Assembly (NCBI GenBank): GCA_022511465.1
Contig: JAFLRM010000030.1
Coordinates: forward strand, 1-42,343
DNA from: Acetatifactor sp.
Lineage (GTDB): Bacteria; Bacillota; Clostridia; Lachnospirales; Lachnospiraceae
DNA: 42,343 bases
Direction: 5' to 3'
Of this stretch, positions 1 through 9,500 are shown piece after piece; position 1 is the first letter of the stretch; the number at the start of each line of letters is the position of its first letter. Made by a program: the position numbers and the translations under genes. Below the pieces are notes generated by a model. That model saw nothing but the letters and a program-made list of their open reading frames with translations, had not been told where the DNA came from and made no database searches.

Positions 1-83
1 TTCGGAGCCTGCTTTTCTAATTATTGGCATAAAAATGGAGCCGTTGCTCCATAGATAATTAATATCTATTTTGCAACAGCCCC
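1..83. mobile_element. Probable end of an insertion sequence (partial)
   Basis: Read on the minus strand, the sequence beginning at 83 is GGGGCTGTTGCAAAATAG, which resembles terminal inverted repeats of IS1182/IS5-type elements as I remember them. Just inside it are a palindromic stretch (ATAGATA, five bases, TATCTAT, about 50-68) and a GC hairpin (GGAGC, CGTT, GCTCC at 37-50) that could terminate a transposase transcript. No transposase is visible because the window begins here. The assignment rests only on the terminal motif and could be wrong. Confidence 0.35.
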
Positions 84-137
84 ATTTGACTTAATCCCAT
101 GATTTAATTATTGCAGACATCTTTTCTTGCCCTGACA

Positions 138-192
138 GCTTTAAACTTTTACATATTTACAAAATTTTCAAACTAAGCGCCCTGCTGGGTGT
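138..192 (+). repeat. Diverged CRISPR-repeat copy with adjoining hairpin (possible second anti-repeat)
   Basis: Bases 138-173 align without gaps to the full 36-base repeat of the neighbouring array and match at 29 of 36 positions, keeping both ends (GCTTTA... and ...TCAAAC). The copy is out of the 66-bp phase of the array and 257 bp from its last repeat. Bases 177-192 (GCGCCC, TGCT, GGGTGT) fold into a 6-bp stem only in plus-strand RNA, because two pairs are G-U; on the other strand they would be A-C mismatches. Three of the seven repeat differences keep G-U pairing to crRNA. This order, anti-repeat then short stem, resembles a tracrRNA, but the normal tracrRNA lies at 10.7 kb. A decayed trailer repeat is the simpler alternative. 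No promoter or clear terminator was found. Confidence 0.5.
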
Positions 193-193
193 T

Positions 194-391
194 TTACTTG
201 CTTTGGTGTTCACAATACTTCTTGTTATAATTTCGGGTTTCCGGAAATGACTGCTTTAGCAATTCCTTTGGTATTCCATCTGGATATTTCTCACATTTTC
301 CGAACCCATAATGGTGTATGCAATCTCCGCACTGGCTGTCAATTGCTTTTGGAACGTCAGTCCACCGCTTATCCGAATAAGGCTTACCCAT
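194..391 (-). CDS. Small cysteine-containing protein, 65 aa
   Basis: This is a 65-residue protein with a CxxC at residues 21-24, further Cys and His in the next ten residues (CIHHYGFGKC), a YPDGIPKELL segment and a late Cys near the C-terminus. The pattern suggests a small metal-binding fold and recalls short proteins seen in phage and mobile-element gene sets of clostridia; I cannot name a family. The ATG at 391 has a strong Shine-Dalgarno (GTGGAGGA, about 6 bp upstream), which supports it as a real gene. It lies between the trailer end of the CRISPR array and the diverged repeat. Its stop codon touches the hairpin at 177-192, so plus-strand RNA from there would be antisense to it. Confidence 0.6.
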   Translation of the reverse strand: MGKPYSDKRWTDVPKAIDSQCGDCIHHYGFGKCEKYPDGIPKELLKQSFPETRNYNKKYCEHQSK

Positions 392-430
392 TATAATTCC
401 TCCACATAAATCACATTCTCAACAACCGTG

Positions 431-3400
431 GCTTTACACCTTTACAAACTTACAAGGTTCTCAAACTGGTTGTTCCAGTCAATGTCCTCGTGCGAGGCTT
501 TACACCTTTACAAACTTACAAGGTTCTCAAACATGCTCGTGGCGTTTGTCAAACAAGTCTCTGCTTTACACCTTTACAAACTTACAAGGTTCTCAAACCT
601 GTCTTTCACGCCAAATAAGGCTTCCACAGCTTTACACCTTTACAAACTTACAAGGTTCTCAAACTTTCGCATATTGATGATTTCAGCTTTTATCGCTTTA
701 CACCTTTACAAACTTACAAGGTTCTCAAACGGAACTGGAAAAGTATATGCCGCCGCGCCGGCTTTACACCTTTACAAACTTACAAGGTTCTCAAACAACT
801 TTTCATTTCACATGAAAGAATGGGACGCTTTACACCTTTACAAACTTACAAGGTTCTCAAACCATTGAGCACCAACACAACGCCGCATTTCTGCTTTACA
901 CCTTTACAAACTTACAAGGTTCTCAAACAGGATAAGACAGATACATCTACTCAGAAAGGCTTTACACCTTTACAAACTTACAAGGTTCTCAAACAGACCA
1001 ATTGCAACAATCATTTTGATTGCAGCTTTACACCTTTACAAACTTACAAGGTTCTCAAACATAATCAGGAGATTCAGATAGGTCTCCCTCGCTTTACACC
1101 TTTACAAACTTACAAGGTTCTCAAACAAAAAACCGAATACGACAAGAGCCGTCAGAGCTTTACACCTTTACAAACTTACAAGGTTCTCAAACAAACCTGG
1201 CCGCATAAATGGCGGATGGCGGGCTTTACACCTTTACAAACTTACAAGGTTCTCAAACCAGCAATGCTATGAATCTCACTCCAAAAGCGCTTTACACCTT
1301 TACAAACTTACAAGGTTCTCAAACGGTAAGTTCATCCACAAGGGGCGCGCCTGCGCTTTACACCTTTACAAACTTACAAGGTTCTCAAACCAGAGTGAGC
1401 TGGATAAGGCTGCCGTGGAGGCTTTACACCTTTACAAACTTACAAGGTTCTCAAACAGTAGTACAAACAAAACAACAAACTATGGTGCTTTACACCTTTA
1501 CAAACTTACAAGGTTCTCAAACTGTATGGTATGCGCGATATACCAATATACTGCTTTACACCTTTACAAACTTACAAGGTTCTCAAACATACCGTGCCGC
1601 CGCACCTCTCGCCGCTGCGCTTTACACCTTTACAAACTTACAAGGTTCTCAAACCGCCGGCTGATTCCAGATACTGCGAAGTGGGCTTTACACCTTTACA
1701 AACTTACAAGGTTCTCAAACGCATAAAACTACATGGAGGTGAAACTACGAGCTTTACACCTTTACAAACTTACAAGGTTCTCAAACCCAGTCAACCTTAT
1801 CGATGATATACTCAACGCTTTACACCTTTACAAACTTACAAGGTTCTCAAACGCGATGTCAGCCGTCTGGAGTGCAATCCCGGCTTTACACCTTTACAAA
1901 CTTACAAGGTTCTCAAACGAAAGCTACATACTGGAAAGAACATTGAAGCTTTACACCTTTACAAACTTACAAGGTTCTCAAACAGCACCTATATTTTCTC
2001 CGCGGGCGTGAGAGCTTTACACCTTTACAAACTTACAAGGTTCTCAAACCGTCGTAGCCGAATCTGTTCCGTTTCATCAGCTTTACACCTTTACAAACTT
2101 ACAAGGTTCTCAAACTTCATGTATTCCTCATGGGTGAATTGTGTAGCTTTACACCTTTACAAACTTACAAGGTTCTCAAACTTTATACCCGATAGATTCC
2201 AGCACCATATTGCTTTACACCTTTACAAACTTACAAGGTTCTCAAACGAAAAGGCCATACCCAAGATCTTTGACTTTGCTTTACACCTTTACAAACTTAC
2301 AAGGTTCTCAAACATCTTTACCTCTTCTTTACCGGATCCTTCAGCTTTACACCTTTACAAACTTACAAGGTTCTCAAACGATCTGAAAGAGGAAAAAGCA
2401 CAGCATGAGGCTTTACACCTTTACAAACTTACAAGGTTCTCAAACATTTCCACCAAGTGTCAGCGTACCGCCGCTGCTTTACACCTTTACAAACTTACAA
2501 GGTTCTCAAACCGGAGCTGCACTATAAACCGCTCCATCCAGCTTTACACCTTTACAAACTTACAAGGTTCTCAAACTCGCCTTTCGTTAAATTGGTAACC
2601 GTTTTCGCTTTACACCTTTACAAACTTACAAGGTTCTCAAACAAGGTTCCGGCGTTCGGTCTCTAGCTTGTCGCTTTACACCTTTACAAACTTACAAGGT
2701 TCTCAAACAATGTGTACAACTTGAATTTTGTATATCATGCTTTACACCTTTACAAACTTACAAGGTTCTCAAACCGACAAGTTGCGCTCTGGTTACTGGT
2801 TCAAGCTTTACACCTTTACAAACTTACAAGGTTCTCAAACCACCACGTCAAACACTTAACGCCGGAGAAGCTTTACACCTTTACAAACTTACAAGGTTCT
2901 CAAACAATAGGACTGAGGAGGAAAAGCAATGAATCGCTTTACACCTTTACAAACTTACAAGGTTCTCAAACACAAATGGTTCGTTATGGTATGATATACA
3001 ACCTTTACACCTTTACAAACTTACAAGGTTCTCAAACGAAAAAACGAATACGACAAGAGCCATCTGACCTTTACACCTTTACAAACTTACAAGGTTCTCA
3101 AACAGGTGAATACTGTCATATCGGACGGGTACGCCTTTACACCTTTACAAACTTACAAGGTTCTCAAACAGAAAGGAGGGAATGTTAGTGGGTAGATGTC
3201 CTTTACACCTTTACAAACTTACAAGGTTCTCAAACTACCCATCATACATTGAGCATTCAAATAATCCTTTACACCTTTACAAACTTACAAGGTTCTCAAA
3301 CCCCCTTTCCTATTTATAATAGGCAAATTGGCCTTTACACCTTTACAAACTTACAAGGTTCTCAAACCACCGCTCCGGAGATAGCGTTGGCAACGTCCTT

Positions 3401-4616
3401 TACACCTTTACAAACTTACAAGGTTCTCAAACTTGCGCTGTGGACGTGGTAAAATGAATATCCTTTACACCTTTACAAACTTACAAGGTTCTCAAACGAA
3501 AGACGGATGCACTAGAAAGGAAGCACACCTTTACACCTTTACAAACTTACAAGGTTCTCAAACTAAAGCTCCGCCTCATTCTCAGCCCTCCTCCTTTACA
3601 CCTTTACAAACTTACAAGGTTCTCAAACCTTATCAACGAGTGTTACGATGCAGAAGAGCCTTTACACCTTTACAAACTTACAAGGTTCTCAAACATGTGT
3701 TGCGAATTTTGGAGGTGAGGGAAACCTTTACACCTTTACAAACTTACAAGGTTCTCAAACGTGTGTGGGTTCACACCACATACAGAGCACCTTTACACCT
3801 TTACAAACTTACAAGGTTCTCAAACTTCGATATTTTAATAATTTTTTCTTTTAATCCTTTACACCTTTACAAACTTACAAGGTTCTCAAACGCAAACATC
3901 AATATTGAAACAAAGGATAACCTTTACACCTTTACAAACTTACAAGGTTCTCAAACGCGTCATTATAAGTGTGTTGTATATCTTTTCCTTTACACCTTTA
4001 CAAACTTACAAGGTTCTCAAACGAAGCGCACGTATCATACAGGGAAGCGGAACCTTTACACCTTTACAAACTTACAAGGTTCTCAAACTTTCTACCGAAT
4101 GCCCTTCTCAGTTGGATTCCTTTACACCTTTACAAACTTACAAGGTTCTCAAACTGTAGGAAGCTGACATGTAGATCATGGGTCCCTTTACACCTTTACA
4201 AACTTACAAGGTTCTCAAACTCATACATGTTCAAAAAGGCCATTCCTTCCCCTTTACACCTTTACAAACTTACAAGGTTCTCAAACACCGGGCTGACCTT
4301 ATAATCAAATTCCTCTCCTTTACACCTTTACAAACTTACAAGGTTCTCAAACAGAGGTCTATTTGCGGTTGCGTGGGTTGCTCCTTTACACCTTTACAAA
4401 CTTACAAGGTTCTCAAACATCTGACCTAAACGATTCCCTCACTATCAACCTTTACACCTTTACAAACTTACAAGGTTCTCAAACATGATAGCATTGAAGG
4501 TTATTCGGCATCAACCTTTACACCTTTACAAACTTACAAGGTTCTCAAACAAACGATCTGGATGTATATTCCGGCGCGTGCCTTTACACCTTTACAAACT
4601 TACAAGGTTCTCAAAC
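431..4616 (-). CRISPR. Type II-A CRISPR array, 64 repeats and 63 spacers
   Basis: I located every repeat. There are 64 copies of a 36-base unit, displayed on the plus strand as [G/C]CTTTACACCTTTACAAAC followed by TTACAAGGTTCTCAAAC, at a 65-66 bp period. Fifty-five spacers are 30 bases and eight are 29 (1919, 2512, 2841, 3368, 3433, 3564, 3761 and 3892 are their starts). The only repeat variation I see is the first displayed base: G in the 39 repeats starting 431 to 2936, C in the 25 starting 3002 to 4581. In crRNA sense (minus strand) the repeat begins GTTTGAGAACC, the usual start of type II-A repeats. Orientation also follows from the collinear cas operon and the leader at 4617. Several spacers contain a Shine-Dalgarno followed by ATG, as at phage gene starts (for example 2906-2935). 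Spacers 1127-1156 and 3038-3067 are near duplicates. Open frames translating the repeats are artefacts. Confidence 0.99.
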
Positions 4617-4679
4617 CTCAAATTAACATTTGGGTCATCGCCGAATCATAACATACTGGTAATATGCAGTAAGTTTGCA
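4617..4679 (-). promoter_or_regulatory. CRISPR leader with probable array promoter
   Basis: This 63-bp gap separates the csn2 stop codon from the first-used repeat. On the minus strand it ends in ATTTGAG directly against the repeat; that heptamer is, from memory, one of the conserved leader 3' ends of type II-A systems, where it directs spacer integration. A sigma-A-like promoter, TTACTG (4667-4672), 16 bp, TATGAT (4645-4650), would start pre-crRNA near 4638. Readthrough from the cas operon is also possible. Confidence 0.65.
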
Positions 4680-5351
4680 TTAAAACTCAATCAAACAGTC
4701 ATCACGGTCAAGAATATAATACTTCTCATCCTCCAAACCGTCTTTCTGAGTGGCTTCAATTAACAACACATATATTTTATAATAAAATGCTGTCTTGTAC
4801 AACTCTAACAACTGGACTTCATCTAAATAATCCTTTAAATTAATAAAAATCACTATTTTTGTTCCACATAACATACTTAGTATCTTAATATATTCAATTA
4901 ACTGCTGCAGTACATCAGCCCCATCGTTTTCCAATTTAACCTCATACAATTTATATAGGGCGACATCATCTACTCTTGCCGCATAAGTAATGGAATATGG
5001 GATCATCGCGCCTACCTTACTCAAATATCGCGAAACAGCTCCTCGAATCTCTTCTATGTCTTGTAAACAAGTTTCCTCTGATACATCCCGCAATTCTTGA
5101 TACAATTTATTCAAAATTTTTTTATCGTTAAAGTCTGTCATAAAAGGATTCCATATTACTTGCACATTGGTTGCCATAGAAATTATTACTTCATTCTTTG
5201 ATAATACTAATTCCCCCTCTCCTCCATTGCATTGGCTGTATAGTTGTTGCAATATTCTCATAAACGTATGCGGGTTTTCCAGCACCAAAACTAGAATCTT
5301 ATTTTCACAGAAAGATAATACAAGGTTATCCTCTCCCAATGTCAATTTCAT
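4680..5351 (-). CDS. csn2: CRISPR-associated protein Csn2
   Basis: Csn2 is the type II-A adaptation accessory protein. It forms a tetrameric ring on DNA ends and acts with Cas1, Cas2 and Cas9 during spacer acquisition. The 223-residue length fits the short Csn2 group found with Streptococcus pyogenes-type systems. Recognition comes from the overall sequence (start MKLTLGEDNLVLSF, the IWNPF segment near residue 67, the C-terminal IVIFINLKDYLDEVQ region) and from its place as fourth gene of the operon, before the leader. Its ATG overlaps the cas2 stop codon by four bases, indicating translational coupling. Confidence 0.93.
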   Translation of the reverse strand: MKLTLGEDNLVLSFCENKILVLVLENPHTFMRILQQLYSQCNGGEGELVLSKNEVIISMATNVQVIWNPFMTDFNDKKILNKLYQELRDVSEETCLQDIEEIRGAVSRYLSKVGAMIPYSITYAARVDDVALYKLYEVKLENDGADVLQQLIEYIKILSMLCGTKIVIFINLKDYLDEVQLLELYKTAFYYKIYVLLIEATQKDGLEDEKYYILDRDDCLIEF

Positions 5352-5668
5352 AATATGATCAGCCTTTCATCACTATCCAGTACCTCAGATTTTGACTTCC
5401 CCACAATATATTCCATTCGAGAATACTGTTTTTCCGTTACTTTTAGCAACTGAACCAACCCTTCTCTCGGTTTATTTTTGCGTACATTTTCAATAATATA
5501 ATCTGCAATCGTAGCATTTTGTGCAATTTTACAATATACGGATTCCTGCAACATTAAAAAGCCACTTTTGATCAAAAACTTACGAAAGATCTGATATTCC
5601 CTGCGCTCTGCCGTAGTTCCGACCGGCAAGTCAAACATCACTAATATTCTCATATATCTATAACTCAT
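5348..5668 (-). CDS. cas2: CRISPR-associated endoribonuclease-fold protein Cas2
   Basis: Cas2 is the structural dimer at the centre of the Cas1-Cas2 integrase that captures prespacers. The 106 residues begin MSYRYMRILVMFDLPVGT, with the conserved aspartate at residue 13 of the ferredoxin-like fold, and contain a VTEKQYSRMEYI segment typical of type II Cas2. The chosen start overlaps the end of cas1 by 11 bp and gives the usual MSYRYMR N-terminus. The 3' end overlaps csn2 by four bases. Confidence 0.97.
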   Translation of the reverse strand: MSYRYMRILVMFDLPVGTTAERREYQIFRKFLIKSGFLMLQESVYCKIAQNATIADYIIENVRKNKPREGLVQLLKVTEKQYSRMEYIVGKSKSEVLDSDERLIIL

Positions 5669-6530
5669 TTTGATAAAACCTAATTGCCGAAACGTCTACA
5701 TTCTCTATGGCATCAAACACACTTCTGCAATAAATCTTAATTGCATTATTTACAATTTCCTTGCGTTCATTGATCCATACCTCTTGATTCAATATATCTA
5801 CCAGCATCATCTTTTCTGTATGTTCAAATGTCTTCACATGAATTGTATACACGCGTCTGTCCACCAAAGGCCGAAATGGCTCCATCAAATCAGAGGCAAG
5901 ATTAAAGTGATTGAACATATTGTTGTGAAAAAGTCCTATTTGTGTCAAATATCCATTGGCAACAATCTCTCGGTTAAAGGCCGACAGAAGAATACTGTAT
6001 CCATAATTGAGCATTGCATTTGTGACCACTTCTGCACTGCGTGTAAAATCTTTCCCAAACAAAGCATTAAAATACACCTTCGCAGCATGTCCCTCCCGAT
6101 TTGTCGCATCTCCATACTCAATCTCTTGAAGGTATCCATGCAACAACTCCGACTCTTTCTTACGGAATAAAATCAAAGTTTCTTCCTGTTTTCTAATCTT
6201 GTCAACCACAATTTCCGTCCAGACGGCAGTCTTGCTGTCACTATTCCAATCCATTTGTTGCCTGACCTTTGCGCTGGTATCGTGCGCACCATAGTATGGA
6301 ATCAACTCGGAAGACGGATTCCTCTTTTCATCACAAAAGATGACTTTAATCTTTTTTTTAACTAATTCTGCCAACAGTGCTGCAGTCAAGGAAACTGCAG
6401 TCGTCTCAATCAATAACATTCCTATCTCACTTAAATGAATTTTGGTTGTAGTATCTTTCCGCACCACCAGATATCCCATCTGATAATCCAATTTAGCACT
6501 GGAGGATATTACAACCGTGCGCCAGCTCAT
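5658..6530 (-). CDS. cas1: CRISPR integrase Cas1
   Basis: Cas1 is the metal-dependent integrase that inserts new spacers at the leader-repeat junction. The start chosen is the ATG at 6530, giving MSWRTVVISS and 290 residues; it overlaps the cas9 stop as ATGA. A longer frame to 6581 only reads through the end of cas9. The expected metal ligands are visible: E146 in NREGHAAKVYF, H202 in GLFHNNMFNHF and E217 in DLMEPFRPLVD. Nothing suggests inactivation. It is the second gene of cas9-cas1-cas2-csn2. Confidence 0.97.
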   Translation of the reverse strand: MSWRTVVISSSAKLDYQMGYLVVRKDTTTKIHLSEIGMLLIETTAVSLTAALLAELVKKKIKVIFCDEKRNPSSELIPYYGAHDTSAKVRQQMDWNSDSKTAVWTEIVVDKIRKQEETLILFRKKESELLHGYLQEIEYGDATNREGHAAKVYFNALFGKDFTRSAEVVTNAMLNYGYSILLSAFNREIVANGYLTQIGLFHNNMFNHFNLASDLMEPFRPLVDRRVYTIHVKTFEHTEKMMLVDILNQEVWINERKEIVNNAIKIYCRSVFDAIENVDVSAIRFYQNEL

Positions 6531-9500
6531 ATTGTCAACAGATCTATTTTTCTCTGAAAAAGACCTGTTGCAGATTGACAAATCAATATTACTTCTTTTG
6601 CATCCGTGATTTTCTTATTGATCACATATTTTCCAGATTTCTCACTGCCACCCAACAATCTTAAATCTGCCGCTTCACCTGCCTGCAAATTTATGCATAG
6701 CTGATACAACACATAACACTGCTCTTTTACTGACAACTCAATAAACTTTTCTTTTCCCTGCAAAACACACTCTTTCACCGCTCCAACAATATTCGCATAT
6801 GTAGCATTTGTCATCTTCCCCACCAACTGATCATAGACATTCACATTTTGCTCTTTGGTTAAGATCAGATGCTTTTGTGCATCTTTTTCATCATAGTAAT
6901 CACTTGCAACCGCCTTTTCCACTTTTTTCATATAATTTGTATGCTCTATCCCCATGCACAACTGTACTGCATTTGCAAGTTCTATCTGCTTATTTGTCTT
7001 TCCTCCCAAATAATAGTACATACCGTTATACTTAATTAATGACTTCCTAGGAATCATTTTTTTGCAAATCCGCAGTTCTTCTATCTTTTTCCCTTTGTTT
7101 TCTGCGCTCAAGATTTGCTCAAAGTATTCTTTCATTCGTTCTTCTGTCAGGTCTTCGCTTCTTCCCAGATATACTGGTAAAGCCTCCAAACTTCTCACTT
7201 TTTTGCCATTTACAGAATATTCCACCAAAGTATAACCTGACACAGCCACCGCTGTCAGCCCACCATACTTTGTCACGTCTTGGACGCGAGGATCATTCAT
7301 TTTAACAGGTATGTATCCATTGCCTTCTCCAGCGGTTTTAGCATTCCAGATAGTCGCTTTTCTTGTGATGCCTCCGTGCTCTTCCACGCATGATCGGGTA
7401 ACTAACGGTGAATGGTCTGCCATCACTTTTTTAACAATGGCGATGGTTCCCTGCTCCTCTCTTGCGCTTGCTGTCCAGGCCCTTTCTCCGTTTCTCTCCA
7501 CATCCCAATCGAATATCTTGTCCATATTATACATATTCTGCGGATTCTTTGGATCTCGCTGTGCCTCTCTGATAAAATTCAGAGGACTTTTTGTAAATTT
7601 CACATAATATACATTTCCCACCACAATATTTAAGTAAGCATCCTGCGCGTGATGCAGATTATTTACACATCTTGCTTTCAGCAAATTATATTTGTTCCGA
7701 AAATCGGACACATTTGTTGCTTTAGAGAACACAATATTTGCCTCTGGAAAAGCCTGCTGCAACACCTGTGTAATCGCTTTTGTTCCCTGCCTCGTCTCCA
7801 CCAACTGCCTGTTAATAAATCCCGCTTTCTCCTCCTCCGTAAAAGTATTAGTTCTCGTCAGACGCCGAAACTTTTCATCTGTCAAAAAACCCTTTTCACG
7901 CATTATTTTCCACGTAGGATACATCTTTGTACGAATATCTGTTTCTATTGGGAACACATCACTCTTGTGAGCATTTTTCTCCTTTTTCACCAAAACCAGA
8001 TTGTTTTCAATGCTGTCATCTTTTACAAAGTGCCTGGGATATATATGATCGATATCATACAAATTGTCCGACATGAGATCGCTCAGTTCAATCCGCTCCC
8101 CAGTATACATGCATTTTCCCATTTGTAGATAGTACAGATACAGTTTTTTACTGCGGAATGTACTCTCTGGCTGTTCCTCCATCTCTTTTTTCCAAATGCA
8201 CTCTTCCTCCTTTATTGACTTATATAGATTAGACAATTTCTGTTTTCTGGACTCTTTTCTATCCCCCTTCCTTCCTTCTTCTCTTGGCATTTCCACAAAG
8301 ATTCGTTCCGGAGCATGTCCTAAAACCTGCTCCAACTCCTTCAATATATTCATCGTCTGCCAAACCATTCTCTTGACAGGTGCCGACAGATATAGTTCAT
8401 CCAAATCTTCAATTTCCCACTCAACCAGAGGTTTTTCAACTGTTTGGATCTGCTTATTTAGCGTATCCACATAGGTATACCTGTCACTCAAAAGTTCCAT
8501 CAAGTTATCATTTGTTTCCCACATAGCTCCAATAAGGCTTCTAAGCACTCCATCCTCCTTAGAAACACCTTCCATGGTCAAAAAGTTTCTGGACAGTCTT
8601 CCCCAGCCTTCAAACTTAAAACCCAGAATTCTTTTTAATTCCTGTTCTGTCAGTGCATTTTCATCATAGATTTCACGAATTCTCTCCTTTAAAAACTTTT
8701 TGTCATTTCCATATATTGTACCCCAGAAGATAATGTTTTCTATCATTTCTTGATTCTCATCGTAGAGCGCTCGCTCCCCCAATGCACCAAGAAATTTTCC
8801 CAGAGAAGATAATGAGTTATGAAATCCTCCATCAATTCCTGAAATAATATTCTCCTCGCCCTTCTTAATCAGATTGTTTGCAATCAAATAACCTTCTAAT
8901 CGACTGAACGATACTTTTTTCCCACTTTGAAAGAGCGATTTGTAGATATCCTGTTTTGTATCCTCTGATAACTTTTCTCCTCGAATCTTCAAGTTATTTA
9001 GCTCATTCAGCACCTCAAAACGCTCATATAGAAGCGACTGCTTTGGCAGCGCCCTCTCACCGGTGAGATAGGTACAATGTCTCACCATTCTCTCAATAAA
9101 TTTTTCTGCTGTGCGCTTCATGTCAATTTTATCTTCAAAATTCCAAGGGAAAATACGTCCTTGCGCCTTTCTTTCCGCCCATACATTATATCCCTTTTTA
9201 TCTTTATATTTCTGTCCCAACGGCCCAACATAGTATGGAATCTGAAAACTAAATAACTGAAGAATTTTCTCTGATACTGTCAGATTAGTTTCATCCTTTT
9301 CCAATAGGAAGGGAAGATACAATTCTGCCTTCTTCAAAATTGCTTTCATTTCCTTTTTATGCACCTGATTAGGTATCACGCCGTTTGTATCCGTCAATTG
9401 TTTAGGCAAAAATATTCCCGCATCTAATTTTTCCATAATGGATTGTACATCTATATCTTCCTGAGGAAACTTCTTGAGCAAACTACGAATTGTTTTATAC

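Noticed and set aside
4221..4250. Spacer sharing 14 bases (AGGCCATTCCTTCC) with 26707-26720 in the Sau3AI-type gene, a possible self-target
   Set aside because: The match covers only the PAM-distal end of the crRNA guide; the seed half does not match, so cutting is not expected.
428..4763. Many open frames with repeated ALHLYKLTRFSN, FTPLQTYKVLK or LYTFTNLQGSQT
   Set aside because: They are the CRISPR repeat translated in three frames; the 66-bp period keeps the frame open. They are not proteins.
6531..6581. Upstream extension of cas1 to 6581
   Set aside because: The extra 17 residues are only the end of cas9 read in another frame; MSWRTVV at 6530 matches the family start and overlaps the cas9 stop as ATGA.
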